The notes beneath the pieces are model-generated. The model saw only the letters and a program-made list of their open reading frames with translations, was not told the DNA's origin and ran no database searches. From assembly GCA_008933995.1 (NCBI GenBank), contig WARS01002812.1, positions 62,001 through 126,000 on the forward strand: 64,000 bases of DNA. Direction: 5' to 3'. This DNA comes from Datnioides undecimradiatus. Its lineage: Eukaryota; Chordata; Actinopteri; Lobotiformes; Datnioididae. This document shows positions 13,544-31,606 of this stretch, in pieces. The first letter of the stretch is position 1. Each line of letters starts with the position of its first letter. A program made the position numbers and the translations under genes.

Positions 13544-15897
13544 ATGCCGAAGAGGAAAGTAACGTTTGAGGACGGGGACGGGGAGTTTGACCTGGATGAC
13601 GACCTCCCAAACAAAAAGGTAGCGCTGTCCCGCGAACATCACAACAAACTGACACATTACTGACAATCACATGATTTTAATCGCACAGCATGTTAAACAG
13701 CGCCGTGTCTTCATCTTTTATCCAATGCACATTATACCCACGTACGTACCATAAACGTTTGTTGTGAGTTAGTGTTCACAGAGTTGAGATAAGCCAAGAT
13801 AAGAACGTCTGTGATACTTTTAACGTTTAAAAATGTGATGCCTAACCTCTTTCTCTTCTTTCTGTTACTATTAAACCAGAGTTGTGAGGCTGTGAGTGGA
13901 CCAGGGTCCAGGTTTAAGGGCAAACACTCCCTTGATAGCGATGAAGAGGACGAAGGGGACGACACAAACAGCAGCAAATATGATATTCTGGCTAGCGATG
14001 ATGTGGAGGGTATGTATTGGTTATTCTCTGAACTGTACCTATTAATATTAGAATTATTAATTTTTATAAATGGCAGAGAGGTGGTCTTGTCCACTATGAT
14101 GTGACATGTTACTTGTGCATATAATTACAAGTACATTTTCAAATTTGTTTCAAGATATGTGACGTCAGTAATAGTGTCACCTGAGACCTTGACTGCTATG
14201 CTTTCAGGACAAGAGGGAGCAACAATCGACTGTGACGAGGGAGTTCCTATTACTCCTTTCAACCTGGAGGAGGAGATGCAGGAAGGACACTTTGACTCCG
14301 AGGGAAACTATTTCATCAAAAAGGAGCAACAGATCAGAGACAACTGGCTTGACAACATAGATTGGGTAATTGCACTTTAAGGATGCCTTCTTTGTGTTTG
14401 GCGACTTTTATGTGGTGTGTAATAATATATGTTGCTTCGTGCAGGTGAGAATAAAAGAGCAGCCTTTCAAACAGAAGAAGAAAGGTCTCGGAGCCAAACG
14501 GACGCGCAGAGCTGGTGATGAGGATGAGGCTGAGGAGGAGAAACAAAGAGAGGAGCAACAGGCGGAGAGAGAGAATGAAGAAGAAGAGGAGGAGGAGAAG
14601 GAGCCTGCAGAGGACCCGCTGGCATCCTACACACAGCACCAGCTCACAGAGGCTGTGCTGGAACTGCTGCAGCCCGGGGAAACAGTTGCCGCAGGTCTTC
14701 GTCGGCTCGGAGGCCTTGGAGGACGGAAGAAGGGGAAGCTGAGGGAAGAGAGTGAACCCACAGAGGAGACCAAAAGGGACACAGAAAAGCTCGACAGGCT
14801 CACTGCGCTAGCTGACAGACTGGTCGGATCTGGAATGTTTGAGATCTATCAGCAAACATATGAAAAACTGGCTTATTTGATGAAGAGCATGAGCAGCAAG
14901 CGACCAGCAATGCAGAACAGCGACGATGATGACGATGGCGAGGCCGATGAACTTGACATGTTCGCAGAGAAATTTGATGACACGCACGGAGGCAGAGCCA
15001 AAGATAAAAAGGAAGAAGACAAAAGAGGTTACGCTCCCTCACGTCAGTGTTGCTCTCAACCTCACAGAGTCTCTTGTTTTGTCTAATCCAGTTTTGTCTT
15101 GTTCTCAGTGAGTGATGAAGTGTTGTGGGAGTACAAATGGGACAATGAGGATAATGCAGAGGTTTATGGGCCCTTCACCAGTCAGCAGATGCAGGTATGT
15201 GACTGAACGCCTGCACAAAGTGTCACTCAGAGTATAAAAAGACTCAGATTATAAAAAGTAATTAATATTTTGTATCCTACATATATATTTAACAGCATTA
15301 TATATAAACCAAACCCCATGACAGACCAACATTAGCCCACAGATCCACGTTTGCAATCTTCAACCTCACCACTAGATGTCATTAAATCCTACAAACTGCT
15401 TCTTAAAACGTAAAAGCCAAAGAAATAAAAAGGTAGCTGTTGTAGTAGAAAATGCCTAAAGGAACAAACTCCTGTAAAAAAAAACCATTTTGCTTGTTTA
15501 TGATGTTTTCAAGAACGGAATTGGGGAACCAGTTTTTATGCTAACTGCTGTGTCAGAAGTGTGTTTTTTCAAGTATAATCAGGTAAATGCACAAACCCTC
15601 TAACTTGCACCTATACTGACCAATTAACTTACCACTTTATTTAATTCCCCATTTATTTTTTTAACTGTTGTAACCTAATGTGTCTTATTAGTAAATCCCA
15701 TTATGCCTGCTAGGTTATTTGGTTGTTCTACCTTTAACCTCAATCTGTACAGGTGGGCTTTAATCTTCTTATTGTCTGTTTTTCAGGATTGGGTGGATGA
15801 GGGCTATTTCAGCAACGGTGTTTACTGCAGGAGGAAGGACCAGGAGGGATCTCAGTTCTACAGCTCCAAGAGACTAGACTTTGAGCTCTACACATGA
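13544..15897 (+). CDS. cd2bp2: CD2 cytoplasmic tail-binding protein 2 (U5 snRNP 52K, GYF domain)
   Basis: Six coding exons: 13544-13618, 13880-14009, 14208-14365, 14445-15027, 15109-15194 and 15787-15897, all GT-AG, giving 380 residues. The N terminus [12 protein letters not shown] is the family start, and an acceptor AG at 13538-13539 implies a 5' noncoding exon. Residues about 145-230 are a highly charged E/R/K-rich stretch encoded by exon 4. The C terminus (about 318-380) is a GYF domain: LWEYKWD, then YGPF (335-338), then W346 and GYF (350-352), the aromatic set that grips PPGW-type proline-rich ligands. In human cells the protein is a component of the U5 and 35S U5 snRNP, binds SNRPN/PRPF6-type proteins and is lost before tri-snRNP maturation. 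It was first found as a CD2 tail binder. It is somewhat longer than the human protein because of the acidic region. Confidence 0.97.
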
Positions 15898-16031
15898 AAT
15901 TAATCACAGTCGTCACGATCACTGTCAGCAATCATGTTTCTCGCCTCAATCGTTCTTCAGTCTTTTCATCCAGGGAGGGCTGTCATATTTCTCATTTCAG
16001 TTGGGGTTTTGTTTTCTGTATATTGTTTTTA

Positions 16032-16037
16032 AATAAA
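16032..16037 (+). terminator. cd2bp2: cd2bp2 polyadenylation signal
   Basis: AATAAA 135 bases past the stop codon, followed by a GT-rich stretch (about 16048-16090). Confidence 0.8.
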
Positions 16038-16599
16038 TAACTCATGTATGTTGTGTTGCCATCAAGCCTTTTGGTTTTGTTTGTCTGTTTTGCATGAAGT
16101 CACCAATGCATTAGTGTCACCCTGGGGGACTTTAAACAGTTTGATTTAATTTCTTTAAGACAAAAGGACTTTAGTGTGAAAATGCCATCAAATGCGGACA
16201 TGTCTTGCTTCTAGGTCGTCAAACATGAGAACCTGCTCCCTTTCTTTGTCTTCCATCATAGTAAATGGTATATTTCAAATTTCAGGACTGACATCATATT
16301 GTTCTCTAGGCTTTCTTTTATTTACGAACCAAACCATAGAGAAAATAATCAGCAAAATATTAGATAATGAAAATAATTGCAAACCCATTAGCGATGTGGT
16401 TAATTCTGCAGCACAGAGATGATTTGACGTGTAGCATTTTTTGTTTGTTTGTATGAAAACTTGCATTGATTTATACAAAATACGACGTTGAAATACAAAT
16501 GTTTAACATATGAATGCGATCAATCGTTGAATATTCACTAGGAGGTCACTCGAGGACATTAAAGAAAACTATAATTTCTATGAGCCATTTGCTTTCGCT

Positions 16600-16834
16600 C
16601 TGTTATTGGCTGCCCCCCCACCTACGACACGTCAAACTCTCCCCTGATTGGTCAGATTTCAACACTGCCTTCCGGGCGGAAAATTAACTCGCGCTGTGAT
16701 TGGATGATCCGTCCGTCTGGTTGCTGGATTTGTAAAAAACGGATACATCTCCGAGTCGCGGTAGGGCGCCGTCCGGCATGTCTTGTTTACGGTGAGGTCG
16801 GAATATCAGCCTGCGGTTCAGTTTAACGTTTCAG
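16600..16834 (+). promoter_or_regulatory. prr14: prr14 promoter with three CCAAT boxes and 5' noncoding exon
   Basis: Three ATTGG motifs (reverse CCAAT, the NF-Y site) stand at 16605-16609, 16647-16651 and 16699-16703 in the same orientation, spaced 42 and 52 bases. They precede a GC-richer stretch that ends in a clean donor (CAG then GTAAGT) after 16834. This is the arrangement of a TATA-less housekeeping promoter followed by a noncoding first exon. A second short noncoding exon is likely at 18038-18065. Confidence 0.65.
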
Positions 16835-18203
16835 GTAAGTTTATTTAATATTTTTTATCCGTAATAACCGCATGCAGCTAAATTACAGGATATTGTTGTG
16901 TCCAGTGATCACACCGAAAGCGTTTCAGCGTTAAAAGATATGACAGCTCCTGGCTACGTCTATTCCCTGGTTCAGCAACTGTATGATACACACTGTATCA
17001 AAATCGGCGCTGGCCAAACCATGACTTAAATTAAATCTCAGATGTGACAGAAATGCTAAACCCAGACTATTTTTTATGATAACCATTGACAAAGACGCGA
17101 CAACGGTGGCGTGCGCTAACTTGTGTTTGCTCACATATAAAAGTTTGAATATGAGGCAGCGTCTTGTCCAGCAAGTAGACGCCGCCCAGTTTGTATCGAA
17201 CCGCCGCTTCAATTTGATTGAAAACATCCACTTGAAGGAACACGGCATGAATTATCTGCAAAACCCGCTTTATTCTCACTTGAAGGCGTCACCAAACTAT
17301 GTTTATCAGCTTAGTTAGCGAGTTTATACGATGTAGTAATCCCTTCTTTAACGGGTTGTAGTGCAGGTTAACTAATGCTGATGTGCCAGCGACAATGACT
17401 GGCAAAGATCGAGAGCTTTGATCTTAAACACGAGTGTTGCCGCTGACTTTAAAACGCGTTTGTCGACCTAATATCGCCGTTTCAGTGATGAACCGACACG
17501 TGCACGGCAGCCAGTGACCTGCGCGGTGCTTGAATTTAATTGGCTCCGCTTCAGACCAGTAGAGAAAATTACATAGAGGGTGGGAAACAAGCGTAAAAGC
17601 TTTTACGAGACATGCAAACCTTTTATGAAGTATATAAAAGATCTCTATAAACCAGATTCGCTGTGATTGTTAATATAACATCACATAATGTAATACAATT
17701 TATCAAAGAACTCGTAAATACTCTCATAAATACCTCTTAACGGTTTGTTACATTACATTAATCTGTATTTCTTCCTGTTGTTGGTTTTGGAGCTGAAACA
17801 ATCAGTCAATTAATCAATTAGTTGATCAAGATTATTTCATCACTAGTTCCACTGTCGTTTATAGTAAATTTCCAAGGTCACATATCCACAATTTCCCCGT
17901 ATGTGCCTCTCAGTGAGGTAGTTTAATGTAGTCTTACATTTAATAAATGTAATGAAATAGAAGCAGATGTTGGGTTTTTAAAAAAAATACTTATAATCAA
18001 ATAAAATGTAAACACGAATCCTGCTGCTTCATTTCAGAATAAACCCCCGTCCCACAGTCAGAAAAGTAAGTGACGCCTCATTTCTAAAACCTACCTTGAA
18101 GTTGTTTTACACTGATATGGAACCCTGCATGTTTGTTTTTGTTTTTTTCATTGTTGTTATTTACAGAGAAGCACAGAGAAGGAGAGAGAGAGAGAGCAAG
18201 GGG

Positions 18204-25361
<7,158 letters not shown>

Positions 25362-26781
25362 CTGGTGCCTCCCACACATCGTCGTCAAATAAAGAAACTC
25401 TGCACGAGACGCCGCCGTCCTGGAGGTTCCCGCTTGAGTCTTCCGGCTCTCCTTTGTTTGGTCAGCACAATCAGTTTCATCCTGTAGCCCGTGCTGAAGA
25501 ACAGCGCCGCGCCGCAGCCTCAACGCATCGTCTGTTCGAAGAATCGTGGTTAAGTTGCATCACAGAGGAAGTTCTCTTGTCATTACTGCATTCAGATCTC
25601 TGCCGTCCGTTAGTCCCCCGGCCACTCTCCATCCAGAAACTAGAGTATATAGCACACACACACACACACACACACACAGCGTCGCCACAGCTTATTAAAC
25701 AAAGGCAGCTATTTTTTTATTAAATATAACTTTAAAACCTGCCGGCAAGAGATTCGCATCCTCCGCAAACCGGCGTCTCAGTACAGTCAGACGTCTCTCC
25801 TCACCTCAGGGCAGACCCGGATCCATCATTACGTCACCTGTTTCTGGCCGAAGAGGGTTGTTTTGTATTCGATGTAACTCGGAGGGCGTTTGTAATCACG
25901 AGCGGAGGTTTTGTTACCTGTGGTTCTCTGGATTGTTTTGTGGTGTCTGTATTTGTACAGCAAATGTAACTTCTTGGTAAACTGCCTATGACTTATTAAT
26001 ATGATTATGATTATTTTTCCTTCTCGGACACATTTTTATGCCTTAACTGTAAGATTTTTTTTTTTTGATTTTTTTTTTTAAGCACTCTGTTTTTTGTAAA
26101 TCGTCGCCGGCTCCAAGCAGCTGAGAGCTCGCCGCTTTCTGTTTTATACGTTTTGTACAGACGTACAACACACTGATGCGTCTGACGTCAATAAAGCTAC
26201 GACGGTACCAATGCAATAACGCCACGATGACGTCGCGGTGTGAAGAAGCACTGCCGTGATCGCGAGCGGCGAGCCGGTCCTCCGTGGACTCGTTTACCTT
26301 TAGATTAATTTATTACCTTTTTGTAGCATCTGCAAGTAAATACAAAATTGTGATGGCGTTAAAAGTGCAAATATATTAAGGATGTGGGTCGTTACTGTGT
26401 GTTGGGGGGGTGACGTCGCTCATACGTGTCATGTGGTGCCAAGTGTCAAACTATAGTCGATGCTGGACTTTTATATGGTCACGTAGATTCTGAATTATCC
26501 CTATGTTCATATATTGTTAAATAAATATCACAGCGTATATTTAAAAAAAAGCAAAAAGTTGTAATATTTTTAATACCGTGTTGTTTTCTTTGTGCAAAAA
26601 ACCCCCGAAAACAAATGAAAGAGGAAGTAGAAAAGTGTAAACTGGGACAAGAGTCTCTTTGGCAGCTCGGGACCGGGCGAAGCAGTCTCTGCGTGTCATG
26701 TAACCGCCAGTCTCAGCGGCCGATAAGCAGCCTTTTCCGTTTTAGTTCGTCGCTGCCCGTCGCCGCTGCGCCGGGCTTTGT
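25362..26781. other. prr14: prr14 3' UTR and convergent intergenic stretch
   Basis: Past the prr14 stop lie three AATAAA hexamers: 25388-25393 (probably too close to the stop), 26190-26195 and 26520-26525, so a 3' UTR of about 0.85 to 1.2 kb is likely. It contains a CA microsatellite at 25653-25678 and a poly-T run near 26057. tmem265 converges from the other side, and its own polyadenylation site must lie before 26782 on the minus strand but is not obvious. Confidence 0.6.
25653..25678. repeat. CA microsatellite in prr14 3' UTR
   Basis: Thirteen CA units, probably transcribed in the prr14 3' UTR. Confidence 0.95.
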
Positions 26782-27704
26782 TCAGTCCTGCAGAGTGAGA
26801 AGATACGAGATGAGCCCCATCAGAACGGGGAAGAGAGCCAGGATGGCGAGCCACGTCACGATGGAGATGATGCCGAACTTCCTCGCCCGTTTGGACAGCT
26901 TCGCCGCTCTCTCCGGATCTCTCGTCTCCTCGGCCTGTGGAGGGAAGAACAGGACGATACTGTGAATCAAGAGTCTTGATGTCGCTCTGTGATCTAAGAC
27001 ACAGTTTAACTTCTGTTTGAACCGAAAGCATCTCTCCCGTTTGCAGCCGTAACTGATCTTAGACTTTACCCGCAGGCGTGTGTCTGGACGCCCCGTTAGT
27101 TTAGATTTTTCCTGTTTAACGTTACCTGCTCGCCTCTGTATGTATAGAAATTATAATATCTGCAGAATCAACTGTTTAAATCTCATTTCTTTGGTTCTGA
27201 TCTCATCAAAACCCATAAATATGGAAAAATCCTCAGCTCTAATTTGCTGCAAAAGCCTCAAATCTGCAAAACTTCCGTGTTAAAGAGACCGAAACTAGAC
27301 TTTTGTTTGCGTTCGAGCTTCAGCTAACGCGCAGGTTCCGCCCTCTGTCAACAGGCTTTTCCTGTTGTTGTTTGTGACTAACCACCACAGGCCAGATAAA
27401 CACGTGCAGCTCACATGTGCATGTTAATGTGCAGCTTGAGGCCTTGACAGCTTCACCGACGGGTTAAAAGCACCTTGACTGAGTTGATCAGAGCCACGAT
27501 TCCAATGCAGGAGAGGCCGCAGATGATGCTGCAGATCGCCAGTTTCCTGTGGTTCTTGTCGTCGTGGCAGGAGCCGGCGCCCCGTCCCCTCCGGTCTATC
27601 TCTTGATTGCAAATGTTGTCGGTTTGCATGTCACCTGACCCCAGGACGAGATTCAGCCGGACCTCTCCGTCCTCCTTTTCATGCTTCTGGTCTGAATGAG
27701 CCAT
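26782..27704 (-). CDS. tmem265: Transmembrane protein 265 (dispanin/CD225-like two-helix protein)
   Basis: Two coding exons, 27474-27704 and 26782-26934, joined in frame, give 127 residues. An AG acceptor three bases before the ATG points to a 5' noncoding exon. The first 50 residues are polar. A hydrophobic segment follows at about 55-75 (LAICSIICGLSCIGIVALIN), then a charged loop SVKAEETRDPERAAKLSKRA, and a second helix at about 98-123. The arrangement, with CxxSCIGI in the first helix and the SVKA loop start, matches dispanin-type (CD225) proteins. I recognise it as TMEM265, a human 16p11.2 gene whose function is essentially unknown. The two helices probably insert as a hairpin plus a spanning segment in an intracellular membrane. 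It is transcribed convergently with prr14 and divergently from rusf1. Confidence 0.86.
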
Positions 27705-30109
27705 TTCTGCAAAACACAAGTTTAATCAAACATCATAACCTCAGCGACATGAGCAATGGAGCGCTGAGGAACTGATTCAGGACTTGAGCGTCTGATTGGC
27801 TGCTGTGTGGTTTTAACTAATAGATTTGTTTGCTTGCCAAGATAAAGAGACTCATGAGGAACTGGTTTTGCTCTTTGTGTACAGGCAAACCCTGCCAGGG
27901 TAAATGCAGAGGTGATTAAAATACGTGCACAGCAGCGTCCCAGCACCGCGTGTGGTCTCGTCACAGTGGGACAGACAGTGTCGGACTCATTTTAAATCCT
28001 GTTTTTAACATTTTCTTTCCGTTCACATTCACTGAATCTGTATAACTCCTGTATTACCCTGCATGCATTGGGCCAAAACACTGCACCCACAGGGGATGTC
28101 AGGGTGGCCACAGTGCAGGTGGCGCATGCCGCTGCTCTGATTCATGCTAAAAACAGGAGATTGTGTCCCATTTATGGCCCGTGTTTCCTGTATATCGATT
28201 GATTATAAGGTTTGATGAGTTGACCTCGAGTAGTTTTGCCTGTCGCATGCAGTAATGCCTGCAGTGTTGAGACATAGAAACAATGTCATCCACAAGCCTG
28301 AGCATGTTCTTTGAAGTGTTCCTACAGAAAGCAGGAATGGGGATGTCGCTGACCCGGGTATTTCCAACATGAAACAGAAAATACCCTGCGAGTGGCTCAA
28401 CACGGGACACGACGTCAAGCGAACCACACAAAAAGCCTGAGAAACTCGATCACGCTTCCGAAAAACATCCGAACCTCCTGCTCCGGGCGCATGGTTGTCA
28501 TGGCGAAATGAAAACACAAGGTGCGACTTATCTAATCAGCGATTTGATCAAAGAGCGGCACGCCAGCATACCTCGCGCGTTTGTCACTCGGGAAATTGTG
28601 TCAGTCGGGAGTTGGAGTTGTTCATAACAGTTTCACTACGTAAGCTCGCACAGGCCTGTGAATCATTGTCTGTCTGCGACTTAATAATTCTGGTTTGTGT
28701 CCTTGTGTGTAGGAGTGTGGGTTCACAAGTCTGAGCTCAAACAATCAACACTCCCACGTTAAAGGTGTTTCTGGAAGGCAGACGTGATTGAACACAACTT
28801 AAACAGAGAAAAGTGAGTGTAGGGTTGAGCAGGTTGTCCCAGTTTTACCTGTTTCAAAGGTTAAATTCTTATTTTAAAGCACAAACCTGTTAAAATGTGA
28901 AAACCACTGTTTCCTCAGTCTGAGTACGCGGCTCCAGGGACTCAATATACAGGAGACCGTCTCAGTGAGACGTCGGACAGGTGTCTTCTTCTTGTCTTCT
29001 TGTGCCGTGATCCAAAACTCCACTTTAAGGCGCCTCTTCTTTCAGGTGTGAGCGTACTCCTCGAAGGTTTCCGCACGTGGTCATCCAAACACGGCTGCTG
29101 TTTCTGTTGTCATCATCGCAGGAGTCCAAAAGACGACAGCTCCGAGGGCCGACCCTCCCTGTGAGAGCTCCCCGGGCTGTATAAGTTGTTGAATGACAGG
29201 GCCGAGGGCTGGGAGTGAAACTCATTGTGAAACTTCCACGCCCATTCACTGTGAAGGCTCTTTTCGTCCTTCCTCCCTCCCACACGTACGCAGGAATTAC
29301 CCGTCCTTCACGCAGTTACATTAGCTTCTCTTATTTTCCAGCTGTATTCGCAGATTAGCACTTCCTCTCTGATTTTGTTTGACCCGTTTTCACCCCCTGT
29401 ACTGCATCTCTGACTTCTCCCACCACTTCTTTCCTGCACGGCATTCCCCGGGAACTTGGGAAAGGTGTGTGTCCGCGCTTGTCTCGCCTTGGGGGGTGAA
29501 ACAGCCACATATTCCTGTTTGCCTCGTTGTTTTCATCTCAGAGGAGATAGCAGAGGTGGTGTTCTTGCCTTCTGCTTTGCGCCTTTTGCACTTTATAGCA
29601 CCACACCACCACTGTTTATAGGTGTTTCTAGTCTCCTGCCATCCCTCCACTCTGTGACCCACAGATAAGAACTATTTACTCCCCCCTCCGCGCAGCGATT
29701 GACGACTACCCAACTGCATTTTTTCAGAGCTGACGCCACCCGCTGTCTACCTGCCTCACAGACAGCTGGAGCTTTCCTCATAGCGAAACACACTCATATA
29801 CTATTGTTCCTCCAGACAAAGAGGTTTTTACATGTTTGATCTCGGGGAAGTAGATCAGATGTCTCCTACTCTGGTTATGATCCATTTTGTGTTTGCGCTA
29901 AATCTCTCGCATCAGTGCAGAAGGATTGAAGGACTGGCCAAAGCAAGCGTGGAGAGATTGTTGATTTTAATACATCTGCACAAACAAGTAAGAGATTCCT
30001 TGAAGTCTCTTTGAGGTCTCACTCCTGCAGCAGGGTTTTATTTGTGTGCACTGTCACAGCTGTGTAATATGTAAAGAGATGAATTTGGATCTGCCAGTGA
30101 TTTATATTA

Positions 30110-30370
30110 TTCATGATTCATTATTTCGTCTATAAGCTGTCGAGATGTTTTAAAAAATGCATCTTGAAATCGCTTTTTTTTGTCCAACAAACAGTCACGA
30201 AATGTTTTATCATAAATGTCAAAGAACGCAACAAGTCTATCCATTCAGTGTTTGTCATTTCTGCTCAGAAAAGTGATAAAAACAATGAATTCATTATCAA
30301 AACAGTGGGTAGTTTATTATTTTTTGGATCACCTAATATATTAATTGACCAATCGCTGCAGCTCTAGTTT
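30110..30370. repeat. Fossil teleost interspersed repeat
   Basis: An AT-rich stretch that ends in ATTAATTGACCAATCGCTGC and then AGCTCTAG. This wording is typical of the right end of a widespread fish element whose copies read ATTAATCGATTGCAGCTCTA. A further piece in the other orientation is at about 17795-17840 (GAGCTGAAACAATCAGTCAA), and hints exist near 575-600 and 915-955. Confidence 0.45.
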
Positions 30371-31382
30371 ATTGTATGCAGTATATTGATTATTGTAGAA
30401 GGATCGCCACATGCAATATGTCTGCTGGTGAACCTGTAAGAGCTGCTGCACACTATATTTGTTGCATATGATGATATCTTTTCCACTACAAGCAGCAAAG
30501 TCTACATTTTGTGCTGACGTTCATGTTTCCCAGAGGATGAATCTTTCCCCCTGCTGCTGCCATGGGTGGATGGATGTTGTCAGGCTTACATTGAAATTTG
30601 CAGCTAAGATGCTGAATTATAATCATTGTGGTGATCCCTTTAACTTTGACTTGCTGCCACCGTCTGGTAAACATTTCAGTTTGTCCAATCCTTTGGTTTA
30701 TGATTAAATACTAAAGGATAACATCCATCCCCATGAGCCCCAGCTGCGTTGTCCATGCTAATTAGCAAGTGTTAGCATGCCAGCACACTTCCTGCCTATT
30801 TCTATTCATTTTTTAAACTTTTTTTTATTTTTCTATTAAGATTTTTTTAAAACTTTATTTCACCTTTACATTATTTTTACTAATCTTTGATCCAGCATCT
30901 CCCTTTCTTGGTAATACACTGAGTTCACTGCAAAGTTATGGAGATAATATTTTACTAAAAATCTATTGTAATAACGCCATTTTTTGGAAAGCAGACTTCT
31001 GAGTACCTTTGCATACTCCGTACATACTCGGCGCAAAATCATTTTTTAATTACAGCCGCCATGTTTGTAATCTGTGGATTTCCCCCATTGAAATCAGTGT
31101 CACTCTCAAAAATCACAGATGACTCAGGCTCTGCTTTAGTTACTTTGGTCTATTTATTGCCTTTATACGGGTTTCTTGTAATATCTTAGTTTCATTTAGC
31201 ACCTGGAAGTGCACCTGCGATGTTATATCACCGTAATGTTCTATAAATATCTGTAAAGTCGGTGGGTGTGGCCACTGGGAGTCATAGTTTCTTGTACAGT
31301 AAACTTTATTAGTGTTATCGGTGCGTTTCCCCTCCTCCTACTCTGATTCGCTGGCTCTTTATCGAAGCTCCGCCTTAAAGCC

Positions 31383-31395
31383 CCAATCCACCAAT
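31383..31395. promoter_or_regulatory. rusf1: Paired CCAAT boxes upstream of rusf1
   Basis: Two CCAAT motifs (31383-31387 and 31391-31395) lie about 215 bases before the rusf1 start codon, in a GC-richer stretch. This is consistent with a TATA-less promoter using NF-Y. Confidence 0.5.
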
Positions 31396-31606
31396 GAGAA
31401 TCCTGCAAGCTGAGAGGGCGGAAAACAACACGGAAGTGCTACAAAGGGAAGCAGGAGAGGACGACACGTAGGCTGGGTCCACTTTTATGATATTCTGAGC
31501 CAAAATGGAATTAAATTAAATTAATTTCGGTGCATATCGGACTATACGGTTGTTTGGTTTGCCACTTTAGTCATCACGCTACTGTCTTTCGCGGGTAACA
31601 GTCTCA

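Larger units (their letters stand above)
27711..31606. other. Intergenic DNA between divergent tmem265 and rusf1
   Basis: No coding exon was recognised. It should contain the tmem265 promoter and noncoding exon, whose position I could not fix, and the rusf1 promoter at its right end. About 30110-30370 is a fossil interspersed repeat. The DNA at 30700-31150 is AT-rich and unremarkable. Confidence 0.6.
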
